Assembly: GCF_900101705.1 (NCBI RefSeq)
Contig: NZ_FNAC01000040.1
Location: 1-48,653 of the forward strand
DNA: 48,653 bases
Origin: Algoriphagus faecimaris
GTDB taxonomy: Bacteria > Bacteroidota > Bacteroidia > Cytophagales > Cyclobacteriaceae
Direction: 5' to 3'
The translations under genes and the position numbers were made by a program. The notes under the pieces are model-generated. The model ran no database searches, had not been told where the DNA came from, and saw nothing but the letters and a program-made list of their open reading frames with translations. Positions within the stretch are counted from its first letter, which is position 1. Each line of letters starts with the position of its first letter. This document shows, one piece after another, positions 18,301 to 25,036 of the stretch.

Positions 18301-18786
18301 TTCTTAGGCTTGGTGATTTTCAACATGGATTTTGTGGTGATCATGACGGGGATCGGGATTATATCCCTCGCCGGTGTAGTGGTAAACAATGCCATTGTAC
18401 TGATCGATTATACCAATCTCGTTAGAAGTAGAAAAAGAGAAGAACTAGGTATGGCAGATGATGAGTTACTTTCTTATACCGATTTGGTTCGAAGTATTGT
18501 GGAGGCAGGCAAGACCCGTCTGAGACCTGTGCTATTGACAGCTATCACTACGGTATTGGGATTGATTCCTTTGGCGATCGGTATGAATATCAATTTCAGT
18601 ACCTTATTGAGTGATTTTGACCCGCAGTTTTATGTAGGAGGGGATAATGCAGACTTTTGGGGCCCAATGGCTTGGACTGTAATATTTGGGTTAACCTTTG
18701 CGACCTTCCTTACGTTAGTCATCGTACCAGTCATGTACTTGCTGGCAGATAAGTTGAATATGAAACTGCGTAAGTTAAAAGCATGA
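15382..18786 (+). CDS. RND efflux transporter, inner-membrane pump (AcrB/MexB-like superfamily)
   Basis: The product is 1134 aa, slightly longer than AcrB. It has the RND layout: TM1 near residue 30, a porter domain, TM2-6 starting near residue 345, an extra hydrophobic pair around residues 515-550, TM7 near 590, a second porter domain and TM8-12 at the end. Proton-driven export is expected. In TM4 the segment is LGMLVDNGIVVVENIYR; where AcrB has two adjacent Asp, this protein has Asp-Asn. TM10 has GVVVNNAIVLIDY. The single Asp is a known variation in related Bacteroidetes pumps, but it alters the textbook proton relay. The substrate range is unknown; drugs, bile salts or dyes are typical. 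A terminator follows the gene. Confidence 0.95.
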   Translation: MSEQPKSKTTREFGLTSMSVDNSTSIVILTLIITVLGIGAYRTMPKESFPEVVIPTVYVGTPYPGNSPVDMENLITRPIEKELKSLNDVKDIKSTSVQDFSSIVIEFNPGVEISKAIQDVKDAVDKSKSELPSDLDQEPNVLEINTSDFPIMNVNISGNYSEAELKKFGEYLEDEIEKLPEISQADLAGTVEREIQINADPYKMEAVGVSFDDISNAIRSENVTISGGSIRGGDFQRTLRIDGEFTDPMEILDVIVKTDNQKIVFLRDVAEVKDTYKDRTSYARMKNLPVVTINVVKRSGENLLNAADKIKEIIAKTKANRFPSDLEITINNDQSKTTRTQVSDLENSIIFGVILVVLVLMFFLGFRNALFVGSAIPLSMFISFLVLNAFGITLNLMVLFSLILALGMLVDNGIVVVENIYRLMSEGKSPIRAAKEGVGEVAWPIITSTATTLAAFLPLAFWQDTIGDFMKYLPITLIIVLSSSLFVALVINPVLTSMYMKIEDVNKVKKKQKPIIVAGIFLVLSTIFYFLGWTAFGSLALVASVLTLFNVFLLRNAIKWFQTVFLVKLENVYENTLTFALRGKNPYFFFGGINLLLVFSLVLLGIRAPKVLFFPDNQPQLINVYVEFPIGTDIEATNEFVDEFEDRMTESLSEYSDIIESIISQIGEGTGDPTEGSTGEATPHKAKITIGFVDYIDRQGVNTNKAMEEIRDMAENYAGVLITVDKQRAGPPVGKAINIEFSGEDYDQLISYVNRTLEFLNGKNIPGVEELKTDLSLGSPELIVDIDRDKARRFGLSTSVIATEMRTSLFGLEVSKYKEGEDDYPIQLRLNEDYRYDIDALVNKKIGFRDKFGEKREVPVSAVANIEYGSTYGSVKRKDLEKAVTIFSNVLDGFNATEINTAIREYMEGFEVPDGITVRFTGEQEEQAKSMEFLTRALAIAVSLIFLIIVAQFNSVTTPFIIMASVVLSTIGVFLGLVIFNMDFVVIMTGIGIISLAGVVVNNAIVLIDYTNLVRSRKREELGMADDELLSYTDLVRSIVEAGKTRLRPVLLTAITTVLGLIPLAIGMNINFSTLLSDFDPQFYVGGDNADFWGPMAWTVIFGLTFATFLTLVIVPVMYLLADKLNMKLRKLKA

Positions 18787-18816
18787 TTGATTTAAGGTTG
18801 GTGGTTTTTTAGACAA

Positions 18817-18848
18817 AACCTCCGGAACGATGTTCCGGGGGTTTTTTT
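18817..18848 (+). terminator. Intrinsic terminator of the efflux operon
   Basis: CCTCCGGAAC, a three-base loop, and GTTCCGGGGG followed by seven T form a GC-rich hairpin with a T tract about 30 bp after the RND pump stop. Confidence 0.9.
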
Positions 18849-18907
18849 GTGTTTGAATTAAATTCTTTGGGAATCCTATGAAGTGATTGTGCCGGTCTGT
18901 AAAAGTC

Positions 18908-18936
18908 AAAAGCCTATTGCTAAACAATAGGCTTTT
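18908..18936. terminator. Terminator between the efflux operon and ssb
   Basis: AAAAGCCTATTG (18908-18919) and CAATAGGCTTTT (18925-18936) are a perfect 12-bp stem with a five-base loop. A tracts on one side and T tracts on the other let it work in both directions; it is 46 bp past the ssb stop. Confidence 0.88.
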
Positions 18937-18982
18937 GCAGGATATGAAGAAAATCATAATAAGCTTTTAAGGCTTTATTCGA

Positions 18983-19381
18983 CTAAAATGGCAAATCATC
19001 TTCTGTAGACTCAACCATTTCTTTTTGATTGTTATTTTGACTGGATGGCTTTCCACCTAGAAAAGTGAAGTCGTTGACGACAATCTCAGTAGCTGATCGC
19101 TTGATGCCATCTTTATCGGTATAGCTTCTGTTGGAGATTTTTCCTTCCACAGCGACTTCTGATCCTTTGTCGGTAAATTTATGCAGGATCTCGGCCTGCT
19201 TACCCCAGAGTACCAATCGGTGCCAGCTGGTATTGTCTACGCGCTCACCTTTTTGATTCTTGTAGGATTCATTGATGGCTAGGGAAACTTTGCCTAGGAC
19301 TTGCCCGGATTCTAAATTTTTGATTTCGACTTTGTCGCCTAAGCGACCGATTAGCTGTACTTTGTTTCTAAGCGTGTTCAT
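18983..19381 (-). CDS. ssb: Single-stranded DNA-binding protein
   Basis: The product is 132 aa with the OB-fold start MNTLRNKVQLIGRLGD, the middle motif NTSWHRLVLWGKQAE and GSEVAVEGKISNRSYTD, then a short Gln/Asn-rich linker and the acidic tip DDLPF. That tip recruits repair and replication partners. It binds single-stranded DNA as a tetramer in replication, recombination and repair. Many Bacteroidetes carry more than one ssb; this one stands alone rather than beside a primosomal or mutY gene, so it could be a secondary copy. The upstream region is the 427-bp non-coding gap described separately. Confidence 0.93.
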   Translation of the reverse strand: MNTLRNKVQLIGRLGDKVEIKNLESGQVLGKVSLAINESYKNQKGERVDNTSWHRLVLWGKQAEILHKFTDKGSEVAVEGKISNRSYTDKDGIKRSATEIVVNDFTFLGGKPSSQNNNQKEMVESTEDDLPF

Positions 19382-19490
19382 GATTTTAATTGTTTAAGTG
19401 AATGAATTAATGAAATTGATTTCGCTCGAAGTAAATCGTTGAGTCAAAGTTGGGAAGGAGGGGAGTGATAAGTCGGGAGACAGTCGATAG

Positions 19491-19540
19491 TATCCGATAG
19501 TAATCGTTTGCTGTCGGATAATATGCGTTTTTTGCATATT
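19491..19540. repeat. Two adjoining hairpins in the ssb/kinase intergenic gap
   Basis: TATCCGATAG (19491-19500) can pair with CTGTCGGATA (19511-19520) through one G-U pair. Directly next to it AATATGC (19520-19526) pairs perfectly with GCATATT (19534-19540). The rest of the 19382-19808 gap holds no convincing gene; one more small palindrome, GCATTTT-GT-AAAATGC, is at 19728-19743, about 65 bp before the kinase start. These may be operators or transcript structures. Confidence 0.4.
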
Positions 19541-19808
19541 TAGGTTGATTTTGAAATTTCAAATTTTGGGTTTTATTAGGTGGATTTGGAAAAATCGCGA
19601 ATTTGAGACTAAAAGTTTTCTCCGAAGTAAGGGTGCTTTCAACCCCACGAGTTTAGAAAAGGCAAGAACAAATAGATGGAAAAATTATTTTGAAACTAAG
19701 TAAGAAAAAGCACTGTTTTAAATTGGTGCATTTTGTAAAATGCCCTAGCGTTTTCACAGAATAAATTCCCGTTGTAGATTAGAAGCTCTATTTGAATCCC
19801 CCTTGTTC

Positions 19809-21626
19809 ATGAGAAAATTTTGGCGCCCATTCACATCCATGGGATCATTCCTCTTGCTTTGTTTTCTTCTTCCCAGGCTTGCCTTGTCTCAAGTGGATAG
19901 TCTGGATAGTTTGCAGACAGTCTTGAAGCAATTATCCAAACAGGATACTAATTATGTCTTGACATTGATAGAGCTTTGCGAATCGAGCACTTTCACTGCT
20001 GAGCAGGGAGGAAAAGCTTATGCTGAGGAGGCTATAAAGGTATCCAAAGACCTGGGTTTTAAGCGTGGAGAAGCTTTGGGACATAATTCTTTGGGAGCGT
20101 ATTTTTTACAAGTGGGAAACCTAGAGCGAGCATTGAAAGAGGTGCTACAGGCCGAGGGTATCTACAGGAAGATTGGAGAGCGCGAGGGGATATTAGCCGT
20201 TTATAATAATCTGGGGATCATTTACAATCGGACAGAAGAGTTGGACAAAGCCATCAAGGTCTATGAAGATGCTATTTCGGTAGCAAAGGAGTTAGAGCTT
20301 GACCTTCAGCAGGCGATTCTTTTCAATAATTTGGGGACAGTTCATGACAAAAGAGGAGAGTATGAATTGGCATTGGAGGCTTTTGAAGAAGTCCTGTCCG
20401 TAAGTGAGCGTGCAGCTATCGAGGTAGGAAAGATGATGGGCTACAGTAATCTCGGTTCAGTTTACCATACCATGGGGCAATTCGAAGAGGCTGAATCGGC
20501 CTATTTTAAGGCTTTGGAAATCTCTGAAGGAGGAGCATATACACGAAATCAGGCTTCCAATTACTTTGGGATTGCTGAGGTGAGAAGTGGACAAAGCCGG
20601 ATGAATGAATCGAGAGAATGGTATCAAAAAGGAATAGCATTAGCGGAAGAAATTAACTCTTTGCCGCTCCTGCAGGAAGGATACGAAGGGCTGGCTGCTT
20701 TAAATGAAAAAGTAGGGAGCTATGCTCAAGCTTTGGAGCATTATAAGCTGGCCCAGGCTTTTCGTGATAGTCTGGCGATGGCAGAAAGGGCCGAAACCAT
20801 AGAAGAGCTCAAGACCCGCTACGAAACTTCCCAAAAAGAAGCAGAAATAGAAGTGCTTTCTCAACAAAATGAAATCCAAAACCTGGAACTCCGTCAAAAG
20901 AACCAATTGTTATGGTCTGGGGGAATAGGAATCGGGCTTTTGATCTTGATAGCCTATGGATATCAGCAGCGTAAGCAAATTAAAAATCAAGTCGTTTTAG
21001 CTGAATTAGAACAAAGATTCTTGCGGTCACAGCTCAATCCTCATTTTATTTTCAATGCTTTATCCTCCATTCAGAATTTTATGTTGAAATCTGATTCGAA
21101 AAAAGCTGCAATTTATCTATCTAAATTTTCTAAATTGATGCGGCAAGTGTTAGAAAACTCTCGTACCGAATTTATTTCCCTAGAGGAAGAAGTACGAATG
21201 CTAGAGAATTATTTAGAAATTCAGCAGGTCCTCTCGAATCAAAAGTTCAGTTTCGAGATTAAACTTTCCGATGATTTAGAGCCTCAAAGTTTTTCTATAC
21301 CCCCGATGTTTGTGCAGCCTTTTGTGGAAAACGCTATCGAACATGGACTGGTCAGGGAGCAGGGTTCTGTTCAAGTACATTTTAAAAAAGGGTTAGATTA
21401 CATTACTATTACAATTTTGGATGATGGAGTAGGGATAAATAATACCTCTACCCAGTCAGCACCCGGGCACCAATCCCTCGCCACCTCGATTATCCGTGAG
21501 CGAATTGACAATTTTAATCTAAAACTGAACCATAAGATCCAAATTGAAATGCAGGACCGGTCGGTGATAGATCCCCAGCAGAGCGGAACTCAGGTTCAGC
21601 TTAGAGTCCCCTATCAAGAAAACTAA
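19809..21626 (+). CDS. TPR sensor histidine kinase, LytS/YehU type
   Basis: The product is 605 aa from the ATG at 19809 (MRKFWRPFTSMGSFLLLCF); a TTG two codons earlier is less likely. It has a signal peptide, then a periplasmic domain of about six tetratricopeptide repeats (residues ~60-330, for example AVYNNLGIIYNRTEELDKA and AILFNNLGTVHDKRGEYELA). A coiled coil precedes a single membrane helix (LLWSGGIGIGLLILIAYGY). The cytoplasmic part is a His_kinase domain with phospho-acceptor His about 412 in LNPHFIFNAL, then an ATPase with N box FVENAIEHGL and DDGVG. It phosphorylates the LytTR regulator encoded nine bases downstream. The TPR domain would sense a protein or peptide ligand or envelope state; the signal is unknown. 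Confidence 0.93.
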   Translation: MRKFWRPFTSMGSFLLLCFLLPRLALSQVDSLDSLQTVLKQLSKQDTNYVLTLIELCESSTFTAEQGGKAYAEEAIKVSKDLGFKRGEALGHNSLGAYFLQVGNLERALKEVLQAEGIYRKIGEREGILAVYNNLGIIYNRTEELDKAIKVYEDAISVAKELELDLQQAILFNNLGTVHDKRGEYELALEAFEEVLSVSERAAIEVGKMMGYSNLGSVYHTMGQFEEAESAYFKALEISEGGAYTRNQASNYFGIAEVRSGQSRMNESREWYQKGIALAEEINSLPLLQEGYEGLAALNEKVGSYAQALEHYKLAQAFRDSLAMAERAETIEELKTRYETSQKEAEIEVLSQQNEIQNLELRQKNQLLWSGGIGIGLLILIAYGYQQRKQIKNQVVLAELEQRFLRSQLNPHFIFNALSSIQNFMLKSDSKKAAIYLSKFSKLMRQVLENSRTEFISLEEEVRMLENYLEIQQVLSNQKFSFEIKLSDDLEPQSFSIPPMFVQPFVENAIEHGLVREQGSVQVHFKKGLDYITITILDDGVGINNTSTQSAPGHQSLATSIIRERIDNFNLKLNHKIQIEMQDRSVIDPQQSGTQVQLRVPYQEN

Positions 21627-21635
21627 TTTTATTCA

Positions 21636-22376
21636 ATGAAAGCCATACTCATAGACGATCAAGACCATGTGCGGGAAAATCTCCGTATGCTTATCGAGAC
21701 TTTTGTGCCTGAGGTAAACGTAGTGGCGGAGGCAGAGGGAGTTCGCTCGGGCTTGGAGTGCATTCGTGAGCATCAGCCCGATTTGGTCTTTTTGGATATA
21801 GAAATGAAAGATGGGACTGGCTTTGATTTACTTTCGCTGATGGGTGATCAGAGCTTTAAACTGATTTTTGTCACTGGACATGATGGCTTTGCTATAAGAG
21901 CTTTCAAAGTCAGCGCCATAGACTATATTCTCAAGCCGGTGGATGCAGAGGACCTCGTCAGGGCAGTAGAAAAAGCCAAAGTATATCCTGCACTTCAAGA
22001 AATTCAGGTACAGCATGCGCTCAACAATTCCAAATCAACTAGCCCAGAAACGCTTCAAATCGTCCTCTCTGATTCAGAAAATATTTTTCTGATCGACCTG
22101 AAAAATATACTTCGCTGTCAGGCAGAGGGTAATTACACCAAGTTTTTTTTGGAAGATGGACGGGTGATCCTAGTGTCCAAAACCCTCAAGGAGTACAATG
22201 ATCTTTTGGAACAAAATAAGTTTTTCAGAACCCACCAATCCCACCTGATCAATCTCCGTTTTTTTGATCACTATGATCGACGTGAGGGAGGGATGATTTA
22301 TTTGAAAGATGGGAGTCAGGTACCGCTTGCAACACGTAGGAAGGACCTGCTGATCTCTGTTTTGAAATCAATCTAA
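21636..22376 (+). CDS. LytTR-family response regulator
   Basis: The product is 246 aa. The receiver domain begins MKAILIDDQDHVREN, with phospho-acceptor Asp54 in VFLDIEMKDG, a conserved Thr in FVTGHD and Lys in ILKPVD. The LytTR DNA-binding domain covers ~140-245 (signatures ILRCQAEGNYTKFFLEDG and FFRTHQSHLINLRF). Such regulators bind pairs of ~9-bp direct repeats 12-13 bp apart. It forms a two-gene unit with the kinase. Just downstream, at 22478-22529, are three direct repeats with a period of 21 bp, which is the geometry expected for its target. Confidence 0.95.
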   Translation: MKAILIDDQDHVRENLRMLIETFVPEVNVVAEAEGVRSGLECIREHQPDLVFLDIEMKDGTGFDLLSLMGDQSFKLIFVTGHDGFAIRAFKVSAIDYILKPVDAEDLVRAVEKAKVYPALQEIQVQHALNNSKSTSPETLQIVLSDSENIFLIDLKNILRCQAEGNYTKFFLEDGRVILVSKTLKEYNDLLEQNKFFRTHQSHLINLRFFDHYDRREGGMIYLKDGSQVPLATRRKDLLISVLKSI

Positions 22377-22477
22377 ACCCTATAGTTTTATTAAGGTTCA
22401 CAAGCACTTCTGAAAATCTTCTAAATCTTTAATTTTGAGATAAGCGGTTTAAAACAGTTTTTTGTGACCTTAAAAAT

Positions 22478-22529
22478 CGGATACTCGGAGTAAGTCCTCG
22501 CTTACTCACAGGTGAGTAGCGCTTACTCA
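22478..22529 (+). promoter_or_regulatory. Three 21-bp-spaced direct repeats, candidate LytTR operator
   Basis: CGCTTACTCA occurs at 22499-22508 and again, identical, at 22520-22529. A related unit, CGGATACTCG (7 of 10 matching), is at 22478-22487, so all three have a period of exactly 21 bp, or two helical turns. Inverted copies (GAGTAAG at 22488-22494 and TGAGTAG at 22513-22519) sit between the units. LytTR proteins bind 9-bp direct repeats with ~12-bp spacers, the same geometry, and the neighbouring gene encodes one. The unit sequence does not match the classical LytTR consensus, so the assignment is inferred from spacing and position. Confidence 0.5.
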
Positions 22530-22578
22530 TTTGGTAAAATCCATAAAAAAATAGCACTTACCTTAGATTCATAAACAA

Positions 22579-22591
22579 GGAGGTAACCTCC
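22579..22591. promoter_or_regulatory. Perfect palindrome in the leader of the small membrane frame
   Basis: GGAGGT-A-ACCTCC has 6-bp arms around one base. It lies about 50 bp downstream of the repeat array and 45 bp before the small frame at 22636. It could be an operator. A weak promoter match, TAGATTCA against the Bacteroidetes -7 pattern TAnnTTTG, lies just upstream at 22564-22571. Confidence 0.35.
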
Positions 22592-22635
22592 AGGTTTGCG
22601 GTGAAATGGTTATTTGATTTACTAATCAAGATAGT

Positions 22636-22737
22636 ATGATGAATATAAGATGGGCACTTAAAGTAATGGTTCTGATAGGTGTACATATTTTAGTAATTAC
22701 AGTTTTAAACCAGCTTTTTGAGAGTTTATTTTTTTAA
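22636..22737 (+). CDS. Small predicted membrane peptide, 33 aa
   Basis: ATG at 22636, stop TAA at 22735. The frame reads MMNIRWALKVMVLIGVHILV and continues with a hydrophobic helix ending in LFESLFF. It is a plausible single-span peptide with a basic N-terminal side. It sits about 105 bp downstream of the 21-bp repeat array in an otherwise empty 472-bp gap (22377-22848). No homologue is recognised, and short hydrophobic frames can arise by chance in AT-rich DNA. The position beside the candidate LytTR site is the main support. Confidence 0.35.
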   Translation: MMNIRWALKVMVLIGVHILVITVLNQLFESLFF

Positions 22738-22848
22738 AAAACAAGCGGTGCTGAAAAGGGGTGAAAATTAGCATCATTTTTTAACCTATCTTTTTTTGCA
22801 TTTTTTTGACTTTCATTTTTTAGCCAGTCATTTTTCCTATTTTTGAGC

Positions 22849-23481
22849 ATGATGATTCGAGTTTTGTATTCCTTTCTGGTGTTCAAATTTTCCTTTCTTC
22901 TTTTCTCTTCCTTGGTCTATTCTCAAGAAATTTATCGAGATGATCAGGGGAGAGAAATAGGGAAAGCCTACTTTGAAAAACAAATCCTCGAAGGGCCCTA
23001 CTTCGGAATACCTGGACAATCTGCAAATGAAAAGGTATTGGTTCATCGTATGCCATCCGGCAAGCTGGAAGACACTCGAGTTTTCTTTGAGAAAACAGGA
23101 AGTTTGGAAGCCTATGAGGAAGGTAAATCTCTACTCATTGTCTTTTATCCTGGCCCTGACGAGTGCAATACCACTGCCCAGCGCAACCCACAGGAATATT
23201 ATTCTAAAAATCACAAAGCGCTGCTTCGGTGGACAGGGAAATTAAATGCCGCTGACCCCGTATATATTTATGCTTCTCCTGTGGGACTTCAAGTTTCCAG
23301 TTCCGAACTGACTTGGAATTCTGATCCTGAATCCATTTTTCAGCAGCAGTTTTTTCGTTTTCCTTACCCATGTCAGAGTTTTATGGTTCTACACCCCGAT
23401 GGTAGATATCGAGGGATCCTAGGCGAGTTTCCCTTAGATCAGATTCAAGTGGCATTAAAGAAGATAAAGCGTGGAAAATAA
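22849..23481 (+). CDS. Uncharacterised exported protein
   Basis: The product is 210 aa from the ATG at 22849 (MMIRVLYSFLVFKFSFLLF). The signal peptide ends near VYSQ. The mature part has short strands and helices with VFYPGPDECNTT, a Cys in the middle and PYPCQSFMVLHPDGRYRG near the end. The second half suggests a thioredoxin-like or redox-sensing fold, but no CxxC is present, so this is only an impression. No family is recognised. It overlaps the GNAT gene by 11 bp, so the two are probably co-expressed. The 472-bp upstream gap contains the repeat array and small frame. Confidence 0.65.
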   Translation: MMIRVLYSFLVFKFSFLLFSSLVYSQEIYRDDQGREIGKAYFEKQILEGPYFGIPGQSANEKVLVHRMPSGKLEDTRVFFEKTGSLEAYEEGKSLLIVFYPGPDECNTTAQRNPQEYYSKNHKALLRWTGKLNAADPVYIYASPVGLQVSSSELTWNSDPESIFQQQFFRFPYPCQSFMVLHPDGRYRGILGEFPLDQIQVALKKIKRGK

Positions 23482-23998
23482 AGACACTCTTCGGATCGAA
23501 AAGGCAAGCCGAGAAGATTTGACTATCCTTTTGCAAGTGGCAAGAAAGGCATTTGTCCAGGCTTTTACAGCAGGAAACAAAGCAGAGAATGTGCAAGCTT
23601 ACCTGGAGGAAGCCTTTACCTTGAGTCAGTTTGAAAAGGAGATAGCAGTCACCTCTTCTTCTTTCTTTCTGGCAAAGGTGGATGAAAAAGCCGTGGGTTA
23701 TATCAAGCTTAATGAAACTCCCTCTCAGACGGATATCCATGATCCCGACAGTTTGGAAATTGCCCGACTTTACCTCTTGGAAGAGTACCTCGGAAAAGGC
23801 TATGGAAAACAACTTTTGCATTTTGCTTTTGATCTAGCTCGGAAAAAAGAAAAAACGTATCTCTGGCTGGGTGTGTGGGAGCACAATACCAAGGCGATAC
23901 GTTTTTATGAGAAAAATGGCCTGAGAATATTCGGCAGTCATCCTTTTCCTTTTGGAGATGAGTTGCAGACTGATTATCTCATGCGGATTGATTTTTAA
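23471..23998 (+). CDS. GNAT-family N-acetyltransferase
   Basis: The product is 175 aa from a GTG at 23471 inside the end of the previous gene; no later ATG keeps the first beta strand (LRIEKASREDLTILLQ). The acetyl-CoA motif A is clear: IARLYLLEEYLGKGYGKQLL, with the G-K-G-Y-G loop. Motif B follows with LWLGVWEHNTKAIRFYEKNG. This arrangement resembles PaiA-type polyamine or spermidine acetyltransferases and RimI-like enzymes; the substrate is not fixed by sequence alone. Its 3' end overlaps the OmpA lipoprotein gene on the other strand by four bases. Confidence 0.88.
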   Translation: MENKDTLRIEKASREDLTILLQVARKAFVQAFTAGNKAENVQAYLEEAFTLSQFEKEIAVTSSSFFLAKVDEKAVGYIKLNETPSQTDIHDPDSLEIARLYLLEEYLGKGYGKQLLHFAFDLARKKEKTYLWLGVWEHNTKAIRFYEKNGLRIFGSHPFPFGDELQTDYLMRIDF

Positions 23999-24669
23999 GT
24001 TCCGATTTGACCTCGCTTAGCCATTCTTTGCATCTTTTTATTCGCATAGATAGCTACTTCCACCCGTCGGTTTTGCTCTCTTTGGATTTCGGTTTCATTG
24101 GAGTTTAGAGGGAGCAACTCACCCATTCCCTTGCTATTCATTCGCTTGGTGATTACGCCCTGATCACTGAGATAGTCCTGTACAGCATAAGCTCGCTCCG
24201 AGGAAAGAGTCAGATTGTAGGATTCCTCTCCCGTCGAATCGGTATGACCCTCGATCATGACATCGGTATCTTCATATTTATTTAGCGTAGTCGCCAAATT
24301 CTGAAGATTGGTCTTGGATGAAGTATTTAGGGAGGCTTGATCAAATCCAAAGAGCAATCCCGAGTCAAAAGTGATTTTTATCCCCTCAGCCACTCGTTCT
24401 ACTTTTGCTCCTTCGAGATCTCGTATCAACTCTTCAGCTTGCTTGTCCATCTGATCTCCTATGATGGCACCCGCCGAACCTCCGATGGCCGAGCCAATAA
24501 TTATCCCTGTGGCGGTATTGTTCTTGCCTCCTATCAATCCTCCTATAACACCACCGGCTGAGCCACCGATAGCACCTCCTTTGACGGCATTACTGGATTT
24601 GCAAGATGGGCTAAGTGCTAAAATTCCAATAATACCGAGACCCAATAAAATTTTGTTTGAGCATTTCAT
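23995..24669 (-). CDS. OmpA-family lipoprotein with glycine-zipper
   Basis: The product is 224 aa from the ATG at 24669 (MKCSNKILLGLGIIGILALS). A farther ATG at 24732 adds 21 residues before the signal peptide and is rejected. The lipobox is SPSC with Cys23. Residues ~30-75 are a glycine-zipper stretch (GGAIGGSAGGVIGGLIGG), able to insert in or lie along the membrane. The C-terminal OmpA domain binds peptidoglycan: IEGHTDSTG, LSSERAYAV and QNRRVEVAI. The overall pattern matches the YiaD type. It should tie the outer membrane to the cell wall. Confidence 0.9.
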   Translation of the reverse strand: MKCSNKILLGLGIIGILALSPSCKSSNAVKGGAIGGSAGGVIGGLIGGKNNTATGIIIGSAIGGSAGAIIGDQMDKQAEELIRDLEGAKVERVAEGIKITFDSGLLFGFDQASLNTSSKTNLQNLATTLNKYEDTDVMIEGHTDSTGEESYNLTLSSERAYAVQDYLSDQGVITKRMNSKGMGELLPLNSNETEIQREQNRRVEVAIYANKKMQRMAKRGQIGT

Positions 24670-24851
24670 GACATATTTGTTAAAGTGTGTACTGTCATCT
24701 GGAAGACTAAGTGCTGGATGGATAAAAAACAAAACCCAGAAAGAGAGGACAGATAAAAATTATAGAGGTAAGGTACGGATAATAAGCTTCTTATTCGCTA
24801 TTTATTTTTTGTAAAAACACCTTGCTTAACGAGGAAAAGCTGGGGTAAGGA

Positions 24852-25010
24852 TTAAAGTCCTAACTGCATACCAAAGTGGGTGTTATGGGTTTGATTGGGA
24901 TCTAATTCTACAGATAAATGACCGGTACTTTTAGGAAAAAGACTGAGGCTTCCATCAAGGGGGACTAGCAGTTTCAGATTTATTGGATAAGAATAGGCAG
25001 GAGTTAAAAA
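24852..25010 (-). pseudogene. Possible 3' remnant of an outer-membrane protein gene
   Basis: In the 367-bp gap between the OmpA lipoprotein and the phosphodiesterase, one minus-strand frame stays open for more than 50 codons and ends in a stop at 24852-24854. It reads as alternating polar/hydrophobic strands with phrases LKLLVPLDGSLSLFPKSTG and HNTHFGMQLGL before the stop. A final strand of that kind is typical of beta-barrel C-termini. There is no start codon in frame, and the frame runs into the signal-peptide region of the next gene, so it would be a fragment. It may be chance. Confidence 0.25.
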
Positions 25011-25036
25011 TGTAAGGTATTTTTGAAAGAAAAACC

